A model generated the notes under the pieces. That model was not told the origin of the DNA and ran no database searches. It was given only the letters and a program-made list of their open reading frames with translations. A DNA stretch of 64,000 bases, taken from Thereva unica (taxonomy: Eukaryota; Arthropoda; Insecta; Diptera; Therevidae). This document shows positions 33,260 through 42,299 of this stretch, piece by piece. Location of the stretch: assembly GCA_949987705.1 (NCBI GenBank), contig OX465281.1, positions 256,280,542 through 256,344,541 on the forward strand, in the 5' to 3' direction. The stretch's first letter is position 1. Each line of letters starts with the position of its first letter. The position numbers and the translations under genes were made by a program.

Positions 33260-36200
33260 GTACAACTGCAAACTTACGCTTGGCTTGCTTGAACTTGGCG
33301 AACTTTTTAGAGCTTTTTCGATTATACATATATGTGAAAGCTGTGCCTAATGCCACGGCTTCAACAACCTCAGTTTAATAATGTTCAGTTCAATCCAAAT
33401 AAGTGGCTTCGCCGGCTAAAATCCAGTTCATGTTCAGTTCGTATTTGAAATTGTTGTTTCTTTTTCGGCAGAAGTTAGAAATGCAAAGGCTCACTGGAAT
33501 GGCATTCCATTACTCCGATTGATCACACCCTTTTGAGCAAGCTTTTACCTGAAACTTCAGTTCGAGTTCAGTTGAGCGAACTGAGGCCTGTTTTATCCTC
33601 AGTTGATTATGTGCAAGTTGTATGCGAGCTGAGGTTATTTTTAAGCTGAATTCACCAATTTGCACGAACTTGCGCAGTTCAGCCGGGATTTTATAGCCCT
33701 TTTGGCATTTGGTTTTGCCTCAAAGCAAAGTATTTTGGTTTATTTGATATGTCAAAGCAAAGCAAAGCGTACATTGGATTTGCTCTCTTTGAGCTCTGGC
33801 GCTTTTGGTCTGCACCATGCTTCCAGCGGAGGTTGGGTCTCCCTTTCTCGCGCCCGTAACTTGAATATTTTGTTGTTGACGCCCTATCCTCGAAACTAGA
33901 TCATATAGAGAAGTCCATCGAATTCAAGTGCGAACATAAAGGCCACTTTTGTGAAAAATCAACTGTGGAATATGATTTTATGAAAATTGCTGTGCCAAAC
34001 AAGGCTGATGGTGCTTAGTCCGTCCTCATTCCTGCAGTTGGTATGTTCTGCAGATGGCAGATGGTTGTTTAGCCATGTTTTATGTAACATCTTATGTTGG
34101 TATATTTGTTGATTCATCTTAACGACCTGATCAATACAAACAGACAGAGAAAGACCATTTGCAGAAGCAGGTTGCCGTATACGCACAGGCCAACTCGGCT
34201 GTACAGATTATGGTTAGACTTCAAACCATACACAATCATCTGCCGAAGGCCATCTGCCTGATATTCTGGTGTTAAAGTAAGACGTAATACTTCAATTCGA
34301 GTGAATTTCCAGTATGTGCCGAATGCGGGTCGCAGACGTTCAGCGTAGCCAATCTCATTGTGCTCTTGCGTGTATATCCTCATCAGTGCTAACAGTATCA
34401 TGATAACGCTTACTGATTCGACGAAACTGGTTCTTACGATTCGAATGACGGACCCTATAGTAAAGGCAAGAATGAAAAAGCTTCCAATGCGAACACACTC
34501 TTTGGCATTGTTTTCTTTTCCTACGGCTACCATTCAATACTACCGCAACAAGACGCTGACTGTGGCGATCTAACGGAAGATGACCTTGTTGCTTATTTTG
34601 CGATACCAAGAACGAGAACGCAGGAAGTGCAGTAAAGCGTGAAAGCAAAGAAGAAGGAATATTATCTATGTAGGTGAGATGGGCGAGAATAGACGAAGGA
34701 CCGTAAAACTCCGTGAAATTGAAGCACAGATCTGTAGTGAAGTATTCGGACCCCTTCTCGAATAGTTACATTTTCGTGGATGTCGAGGCTTTGAACTAAG
34801 AAACGGAGTGAAGGCCCCTTTTTGGCTAGACGAACTGCTTGCTCATTTTCATGATCCTTCATGACTTGGTATCCACTTCAGGACAGCTCTTGTATTTTTC
34901 TCTCTTTCAGATTAGAGCTTGCTGCCCGATGGGCCATGCTGCACGTTGCCATGAAAGTTGGTCTTAAACTAGTTTTTGTGTGCTACACGACCGCTCGATT
35001 CTCTGGAAAAGTTTGGGTCAGAAGCCGATCAAGTAACTGCATCATCACCTTTCACCTGCTTTTACTGCCCTTACTAGTTCTCCATATTTTTGAGTTACTC
35101 CTCAGCGGCTGTGCGTTAGCTATTTGTCTGGTTTTGAATGGTTTGTTTTCGTCTACTTTAGGAATTGATAATTTTCTTCTCCTTTTGATTTTCGATCCTT
35201 TCCTTTGTTGTGTAACCTCGTCGATCTCGTCGTGACGACTCTATATATTTAGTACGCCTCCAAGGGACTTCTGAGAGCTCACGTGGTATGTTTTCGTAAA
35301 ACATCGTGCAGACGCTGAAACTTTTCTTGTCAACATTTTAAAGTTCTCCGATTGTAAATTGTTTTCTTCAATCGCTAAACAAAAACTTAGGAAAATTCGA
35401 TTTGTTTATTGAATTTGTTTTAATTTTAAAAGAGACACACATAAACCCAGCCTGAATGCTCCAACTACACACCACAATCTAAACTAGACAAAGAACCCCT
35501 TCGCTACAATGCTCTTCTGCATTATACTCCATCACATTAACTTTGCTTTTCTACCATATTAACTCAATTTGAATCGCAAGTAGCTGAATACAACCCTTCT
35601 ATGAAGCGCAAGACACACACACACCACCTCATGGAATTTATTAAAAATGCAAAAGTGACAGCCAGACCCTTCCATTTATGCAGACACTCTGCATACTCTC
35701 AGGCACAAAATAATCCCTTCGCTGGGCGTTTTGGGGAAGATCCTTTTGTGTTTAATCTGCATAAATATAATTGACGAGATATGAATAGGCTATTTTTGCT
35801 CGAGTCCTTGAATCTATTAAGATGGCGACGGGCTCTCTCTATACGAGAGTCGAGACAAAAGAATGATTAGAAAGTGTGAGGGAAATGAGGGGTTTTGTTA
35901 ATGAACTTTCTAGTCTTCGGGTAAATACTCGCACAATTGAAATTGAGTACCGGAGAGTTTTAGCTTTCGCACTTTAGACGTGTTGTGACATCTTGTAGGA
36001 GGGTAATGACAGACGTTCATAGGGGAATCGCGCTTGAAAGCCTTTTGGTACAAGGGACTCTTTCTAGCTCAAGTCAGAATTTGTACGGGGGTAATCTCAC
36101 TAATTGATCGGTGTTGTCAAAATCTAATAAACTTCAGAATACGACCGTCATAGTTCGTTTTGTCGATTAAACCTCAACACTGTCGGACTGGAAACAATTG

Positions 36201-36700
36201 GTCCTTGCGGGCAAAGATTTGGGGCTCTCACAATACGCCAAATACTGGTGGCAATTCTAGCCTTAGCCTTCTCTAATCTCTTCCTCCAGTCGTCTCGATC
36301 AAAATCAATCGGACCCTAATGAAATGTTGAAGATTCTCATCTGGACCAATGAACTCCAAGTGGTTCTATGCTTTATAATCTTCAATCTCCTTTTTTGAGG
36401 CAGGGTAGGTAGAATGTCACGGCACTAGTCTTCTTGATTACCGGACATTGCGCCCTAAACTGCAATTTATTGAGAATCTGAAAGTTAGTTAATCAAGTTG
36501 TAGGTTTGCCTTCACATTCTCAGCCACCGTCATACGATAGCAGTAGTGAGGTAGACAAATCTCTGGGCAGACTGCTGAGCTTGCTCCAGCGGTTTGAGTT
36601 ATAAATCCAAGGTATAGTGTATGTCAAAAATGCATTAACTCCAAATAGAGGCCGCAGTATTTATAGAACTTTTACCTCATTAAAAAAAAGAACTCTGTTG
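33260..36700. other. No gene recognised
   Basis: The longest open frame (139 codons, minus strand, 34533-34114) has no recognisable motif and overlaps other frames. A plus-strand stretch at 34912-34960 (RLELAARWAMLHVAMKVGL) vaguely recalls BEL/Pao RNase H but is too short to call. A (CA)n tract lies near 35610. Confidence 0.4.
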
Positions 36701-37224
36701 AACGTTCAGTGTTAGTAGTATGGCTATAGGCTAACGAGCTCAGGGACGTTATCGGTTGTGAGCTCCGGTGTAGCTTTATTTGGAACAAGAACCTGCATGG
36801 TGAGCTTTTTTGTGGTGAGTTTAGGTACCACCTGTGTGAAACTAATTCAAATTCGCAGTGGCGGGTTAGTGTGTCTCGGGTGGGGTTTCATACTGGTTGA
36901 GTCTTGCTTCTTTGATCCGTTAGCTGGCGGTCCGAGCGGGACGTGCTCGTAAGGGATACGCTGCTGTCGATGCCGCTATGAATAATGCGGTTTCCTGCCT
37001 GGTTTCTTCGATTCTGGTCAATTCGGCAGGTCGACCATCCTCCTCCTTTCACACCCTGGGCTTGGGACCAGGCAACGGCGAAGTTAGTTAGTGTCTTAGG
37101 TGAGCTTTCATACAGTGGCAATCGACGGCCTTGGGTGGGACGCGGTGGTAGGGTTTCCATTTGAAGTATGCATATGATTGTTGGTTTGAGTTTTGGGAAT
37201 CAGCTGCTCGTCTCTGTCTGCCAA
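36701..37224. other. Unassigned tract with a short direct repeat, upstream of the RTE fragment
   Basis: Two related segments, TGTCTCGGGTGGGGTTTCAT (about 36870) and TGTCTTAGGTGAGCTTTCAT (about 37099), recur 230 bp apart. They could belong to the leader of the retroelement that follows, but no domain is visible. Confidence 0.35.
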
Positions 37225-38087
37225 ATAGATTTTACTGGTGTAGGCGGCAGGAAATCTGGGACTGCACATTAACGAAAGCAAAACGAAGTACATGGTGGCC
37301 TCGTCTACAATAACACCTAACATTGCTCCCACAATCAAGGTAGAGGAACATGAGTTTGAAGACATGACAGCTAAAAGCCAACTATAGCCTGTCAAGGCTC
37401 TTTAAATCCAAGCATCTAACCATAACGTCTAAACTTTTACTATATAAGACGATGGTCTTACCGGTTCTCACATATGCATCTGAAACGTGGCTTAGCAAAA
37501 AGCACTCAAACCTCTTAGCCGGGTTCGACAGGAAAATACTTCGGAGGATTGTTGCCCCGTATGTGAGGCCGGACGATTCCGGAGACTCTACAATTAGTCC
37601 GGGAGGCAGCGTTGCATTTTGGGGGCTCATTTCTTACCACTTGATTTTTTTGTAATTGATAGTTTAGATAAGACTAATAACAGAAACAACCGTCAGACGC
37701 CAGTATCGTGGTGGGGGTGGTCGTGGGAAAATGTGAAAGTGGTAAAAAATAAAAATTCGTCGGCTTATTTCTTACCACTTGAGCATTTGCACAGTTATTG
37801 TTTAAGTGATAATAAAAATTATAAAAAAAGTCAGCTGCGTACCTAGTGGGGGATTATACGTCAGTCGCTTGTATAAACCTGTAAAAAAAACACATTTTCT
37901 AAAATCATTTCAAATTCAATGAAACTTATACATAAAATTTCTTATATAATTAGAAGAATAAAAAGCTGTATGCACAATGGGGGTAACACCGTCAGCTGAC
38001 AGATAATAAGTGCTGATTGGGTTTTTAACGTTAGCATTTTATAATGTATTCAAAAAAGAAACTGACTATTATTTCAAAAGATTTCTT

Positions 38088-38590
38088 GCGGCTGGAAAAC
38101 AGCTTGGCTACAATATGATGGATTAAATCCATTTTATTGTATTGTGAGCATTGTTTTACTAAAAAAATGACCTAGCTGACTATCTTTCCCCCGTTATGTT
38201 CACAGCTGACGGCCAGTTTTTGTTAATATAATCTGTAGACTCATCATTGCAAAAGGTTTCATGCGGCTAGAAAACAGCTTGGCTACAATATGATGGATTA
38301 AATCCATTTTATTGTATTGTGAGCATTGTTTTACTAAAAAAATGACCTAGCTGACTATCTTTCCCCCGTTATGTTCACAGCTGACGGCCAGTTTTTGTTA
38401 ATATAATCTGTAGACTCATCATTGCAAAAGGTTTCATGCGGCTAGAAAACAGCTTGGCTAAGATATGATGGATTAAATCCATTTTTTTGTATTGTGAGCA
38501 TGGTTTTACTAAAAAAATGACCTAGCTGACTGTCTTTCCCCCGTTATGTTCACAGCTGACGGTCAGTTTTTGTTAATATAATCTGTAGTC
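38088..38590 (+). repeat. 175-bp tandem repeat, about three units
   Basis: Units start at the GCGGCT motif at 38088, 38263 and 38438, a period of exactly 175 bp, with only scattered differences. Each unit contains two CAGCTGAC-type motifs. After the third unit an inverted copy of the first unit's start (CAGCCGCAAGAAATCTT) occurs at about 38620. The array is present only on the left side of the foldback. Confidence 0.85.
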
Positions 38591-38661
38591 ACCACAATCG
38601 CTGCAAAGCCAAGCTGTTTTCCAGCCGCAAGAAATCTTCTGAAATAATGTGTTTACAGATT

Positions 38662-39361
38662 ACACAGGCCTGCAAGGTTTTTTTCTTGACAATTTAATAG
38701 TCGTATTTTAAGTATTTTTTCGCGCTGAATCCGAATCCGTTGGCCAAATTGCCCTATCACGTCAGGATTTTGAGCAATCCTAACCTAAAAGTGCCAAAAA
38801 GCGTGTTTTTTGCACTTTTGCGCGTTAAATATCTCAAAACTATGGAATGATAGGGCAAATCTGACAACGGGATCGTTTTCAGCATGCCAAAATCTATAGA
38901 AAAGCATGTCGGAAGCGTGAAATTTGACAACACTTTTTTTGTAATACTGAAAAGAAAAACTTCTTGGCGCGAAATCGACGATTTTTATTAAGACATGTTA
39001 TCATCGTTGCACCTCGTTTTTCGGGGGCTCGTATTTTAAGTATTTTTTCGCGCTGAATCCGAATCCGTTGGCCAAATTGCCCTATCACGTCAGGATTTTG
39101 AGCAATCCTAACCTAAAAGTGCCAAAAAGCGTGTTCGCGTGATCCCGTTGTCAGATTTGCCCTATCATTCCATAGTTTTGAGATATTTAACGCGCAAAAG
39201 TGCAAAAAACACGCTTTTTGGCACTTTTAGGTTAGGATTGCTCAAAATCCTGACGTGATAGGGCAATTTGGCCAACGGATTCGGATTCAGCGCGAAAAAA
39301 TACTTAAAATACGACTATTAAATTGAAAAGAAAAAAAAACCGTTTTTTGCAGGCCTGTGTT
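38662..39361. repeat. Inner palindrome with an extra direct copy
   Basis: Arms 38662-38874 and 39141-39361 are near-perfect reverse complements, sharing ACACAGGCCTGCAA at the outer ends and CAACGGGATC at the inner ends. A third copy of about 107 bp (39029-39135) repeats 38701-38807 in direct orientation inside the loop, so the sequence beginning TCGTATTTTAAGTATTTTTT appears three times. Confidence 0.85.
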
Positions 39362-39921
39362 ATATTCACAAAAAATTGTCGATAGCTGCCGGCATAACGT
39401 TGTGAAGATAGTCAGTTTCTTTTTTGAATACATTATAAAATGCTAACGTTAAAAACCCAATCAGCACTTATTATCTGTCAGCTGACGGTGTTACCCCCAT
39501 TGTGCATACAGCTTTTTATTCTTCTAATTATATAAGAAATTTTATGTATAAGTTTCATTGAATTTGAAATGATTTTAGAAAATGTGTTTTTTTGACAGGT
39601 TTATACAAGCGACTGACGTATAATCCCCCACTAGGTACGCAGCTGACTTTTTTTATAATTTTTATTACCACTTAAACAATAACTGTGCAAATGCTCAAGT
39701 GGTAAGAAATAAGCCGACGAATTTTTATTTTTTACCACTTTCACATTTTCCCACGACCACCCCCACCACGATACTGGCGTCTGACGGTTGTTTCTGTTAT
39801 TAGTCTTATCTAAACTATCAATTACAAAAAAATCAAGTGGTAAGAAATGAGCCCCCAAAATGCAACGCTGCCTCCCGGATTAAATGACGAGTTCTACGAG
39901 CGCTATCGCGTCATAGATCTG

Positions 39922-40411
39922 TGGTACTAAGGCAAAACCCGATATGTCCAAAAAAACGATTTTTCGTTTTAATTGCTAACATGTCGAAAATTTAGTAAAT
40001 AATACGTTGCCAAAAACCAATATGACAGATTGTTTCTCTAAAAAGTGTACCATCAAAATTAAAAAGTCCAATATGTATATATTTACAGTATCGGTTTAAA
40101 CCAGTGCTGGGCATTCCTATGCCCGCGGGCAAATGAGCTTTAAAGCTCTGAATATGTATACAAAGTCAAATGACTCGATTATGCACAAAAAAGCATATCA
40201 GGCTTAATTAAGACTTCATGTGGGAGCGTATTTTGAGCGACTTTGTGCTCATATACTGGATAACAGTGTGAAGCTTTAGAAAGCTTTTGATAGCTTTTAC
40301 ACAAATGCATTTCTTTAGCTGTGTAGGTTTGCCCGCCACTGGTTTAAACTTATAAAAACCCGTTTCCTGAACAATTGTATATTTGGACATATCGGGTTCT
40401 GCCTTAGTACC
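39922..40411. mobile_element. 490-bp TIR element
   Basis: The ends TGGTACTAAGGCAAAACCCG and the complement of CGGGTTCTGCCTTAGTACCA match over about 30 bp with one mismatch. The target duplication is unresolved. Direct removal joins the RT residues DL and HVV in frame. It contains the hAT-type MITE at 40102-40341, so its own length was about 242 bp before that insertion. No coding capacity. Confidence 0.75.
40102..40341. mobile_element. hAT-type MITE nested in the 490-bp element
   Basis: The 240-bp insertion begins CAGTGCTGGGCA and ends TGCCCGCCACTG, fitting the hAT CAGNG terminal pattern. A perfect 8-bp target duplication, GTTTAAAC, flanks it (40094-40101 and 40342-40349). No transposase is present, so it would have been mobilised in trans. 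Confidence 0.85.
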
Positions 40412-40511
40412 ACATGTTGTGAAGGAAATAAAGCTCGGTAGGCTCTGGTGGGCAGGGCATCTAGCTCGTATGAGTGAAGGAGCCTGCTCGGAAAGTTTTC
40501 TGCGTTAAAAC

Positions 40512-40937
40512 CAGCGAGCAATAATAAGTCGTGTAATGTAATGGTATGTAATGGAAGTCGAATTGGAACAGAGCACATGTAGCCGACTCTAATATGTGTA
40601 TATGTATGCGTGGGCAAATTCTTGTTGGTACACATCGCGACTCTAAAACTTGGCTTTGTATTGTACATTAAAAACGCGGGAGTTTTGCAATTCTTCCAGT
40701 GTTGAGCTAAATATTGGCTAAATTGGAAAATTGGCACTTCCCCTTCATTTTTTATCTTTCTTTCACACACGTTGCGTGTAGTGTGAAAGCAATTCTGCCT
40801 CCTTTTATCATAGATATTACATCTTTGATATTTTGACTTTTTCACTCCTACTGAAATTTTTATCAGCTGATCTCAAGGGCATTGAAACATTTTTGAAAAT
40901 TTGTTCTAGCTCATCACTCTTATTATTATTGCTCGCT
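40512..40937. mobile_element. hAT-type non-autonomous element, 426 bp
   Basis: Ends are CAGCGAGCAATAATAAG and the complement of CTTATTATTATTGCTCGCT, about 17-19 bp. The flanking 8 bp GTTAAAAC is present on both sides (40504-40511 and 40938-40945). One terminal base is ambiguous because G is shared between the end and the duplication. It interrupts the RTE-like fragment between SESFLR and VKTYGVRQRARP. Confidence 0.8.
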
Positions 40938-41496
40938 GTTAAAACTTATGGGGTGCGACAGCGAGCGAGACCCAACCTTCGCTGGAAGGATGGCGTAGAC
41001 CAGGACACTCAGAGCTTAGGGAAGCCAAACTGGATGGCATCGGCTCAGAATCGGGACCGGTGGAGAGAACAGTTGCGGGCCAGGAGAGAGAGGCCAGGAC
41101 CGGATCCCGGTTGTAGAGCCGTTAAAGAAGAAGAATATGTAAACTTCATTGCTATTTTGATTTTAGTGATTTACTAATTCCCTCGCTGGGCTGGATTTCA
41201 TTTTAGTGCTGCCAGGTAGATATTTTTGTGGAACATGTTTTACTTTTTGTTGATTATTTTTGTTTTCATTTTTTAGGTTCGCCCGAGGACGGAACACATT
41301 TACACGTTCATCCATAGCTTTATGCCATCGCGAAAGTCAGTAAGCAGCGCCAATGGGTTCGTTCAAAACCTTCTCAACCACATGCCATGAAGAAGAGTTT
41401 TCGTTGGGTTGGTGCCGGGCCTAAATAGCAGTAATCGGCAAAATCTGCAATAACTTTATATCCAAGATTATACATTTATAAATGCACTAGTTGTGA

Positions 41497-41895
41497 CTAG
41501 GTTAGGTTAGGTTAGATATGGCTGAGCTGTTGGTTTGAGCTCATACACTTAGGCCAAAGGGATAGGCCCATTGTGATGCCAGATGTTCAAGTGTCGTTTC
41601 TTCGCTAAACCATCTCGAGGAAGTAATACATACATCTTCTAAGTTGAGGGATCCCAATCTTCCCGATCTCTGCAAGCGTGCTTAGAAAGGGCTCACCAAA
41701 TGAGGTTAGTCTCCTTCTGCTTAGGCCCGGGCATTGACAGAGGAGATGAAGTACACTTTCCTCTTCGTCCGGGTCCTTACAGCTTCTGCAAAAATCGTAG
41801 GCCTCAAGACCTAGGTTGTGACTAGGAATGATCCTTTTCTGGATCGACCTAATTGTTACCGGTGACGAAAAGTGAATCAAAATGCTGGTACAAAA
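41497..41895 (-). pseudogene. R1/LOA-like element, 3' end
   Basis: The minus strand reads ITIRS-like VTIRSIQKRI, DFCRSCKDPDEEESVLHLLC, CQCPGLSRRRL, GIPQLRRCMYYF. This is the cysteine-containing tail after RNase H in R1/LOA-type ORF2. The element's 3' end is CAGCCATATCTAACCTAACC with CTAAC repeats (41498-41517 on the plus strand). The plus-strand copy ending at 49930 has the same kind of tail. 5'-truncated near 41895. Confidence 0.7.
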
Positions 41896-42229
41896 ATGTT
41901 AAAAGTAAAAGACAGTGGGTATACAAAGAAAACACCCCGGAACGACAGGCAACCAACATCTCAACCCCAACATAAAGTGATGCTATGGGAGGAATATCAA
42001 AGGTTTAATTCCCTATGAGCTTTTAAACCCTAACCAGACGAAAACCGGAAAGTGTTTCATTCATCAAGGCAAACCTCGATCATATACAGTAAGAACGACA
42101 TTACAGAAGAAGCTACAGGAGTTTGAATAGGAAACGATGCTGCTTACACCATATTCTTCATCAGATTAACACTTGTTCCGCTTTCCGCAGTCTATAAAAT
42201 TATCTATGGATTCAATAGAACATATCAGG

Positions 42230-42297
42230 ATGGCATGAATAGTCGACAGTACAAAAGGACTTTACCCATGAACGATAGTCCTTCACATAAAAAAACA
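42230..42297 (+). mobile_element. SINE tail fragment
   Basis: GTCGACAGTACAAAAGGAC and then GATAGTCCTTCACATAAAAA match the last 65 bp of the SINE family (28997-29469, read in SINE sense), including the start of the A-tail. Confidence 0.5.
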
Positions 42298-42299
42298 TA

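Larger units (their letters stand above)
37595..39882. mobile_element. Foldback-type DNA element with 475-bp arms
   Basis: The 2288-bp element is flanked by AAT on both sides (37592-37594 and 39883-39885). Removing it and one AAT restores the reverse-transcriptase residues RLYNDEFYERY. Ends are TAGTCCGGGAGGCAGCGTTG and its near-perfect complement (TAATCC... at the other side). Arms 37595-38069 and 39408-39882 are almost identical inverted copies. The interior holds a 175-bp tandem array and a second palindrome. No transposase is visible: the identical 75-codon frames in both arms are products of the symmetry. The element is non-autonomous. The superfamily is uncertain, though a 3-bp duplication would fit PIF/Harbinger- or CACTA-like transposition. 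Confidence 0.85.
37225..41125 (+). pseudogene. RTE-like reverse transcriptase C-terminal half, split by three DNA elements
   Basis: Segments in order are NLGLHINESKTKYMVAS (37253-37303), SLSRLFKSKHLTITSKLLLY (37387-37446), MVLPVLTYASETW (37452-37490), FDRKILRRIV, then RLYN at the foldback boundary. Next come DEFYERYRVIDL (39886-39921), HVVKEIKLGRLWWAGHLARM (40412-40473), SESFLR, and after the third insertion VRQRARPNLRWKDGVDQD and NRDRWREQL (40955-41070). The 3' tail is AAAGAAGAAGAA. These are the thumb, zinc-knuckle-like linker and GRPxxRW motifs. Part of the palm and the region after KVEEHEFE are deleted. Total retroelement sequence is only about 700 bp. Confidence 0.8.

Noticed and set aside
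33413..33698. Inverted-repeat element with GGCTAAAATCC / GGATTTTATAGCC ends
   Set aside because: Arms match over only about 12 bases with gaps and no duplication was found. Repeated AGTTCA motifs make chance pairing likely.
34114..34533. 139-codon minus-strand frame as a gene
   Set aside because: No motif, no splice or polyadenylation support, and competing frames on both strands over the same bases.
34912..34960. BEL/Pao-type RNase H fragment
   Set aside because: One short stretch (RLELAARWAMLHVAMK) with no second motif in order.
37619..37846. 75-codon frames repeated at 37619-37846 and 39631-39858 as a duplicated gene
   Set aside because: They are mirror images within the foldback arms, with no recognisable protein motif. 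Sequence symmetry explains them.
41498..41517. TTAGG-like repeats as a telomere or interstitial telomeric array
   Set aside because: Only about three to four units, and they coincide with a retroelement 3' end. The same arrangement at 49909-49930 supports a retroelement tail.
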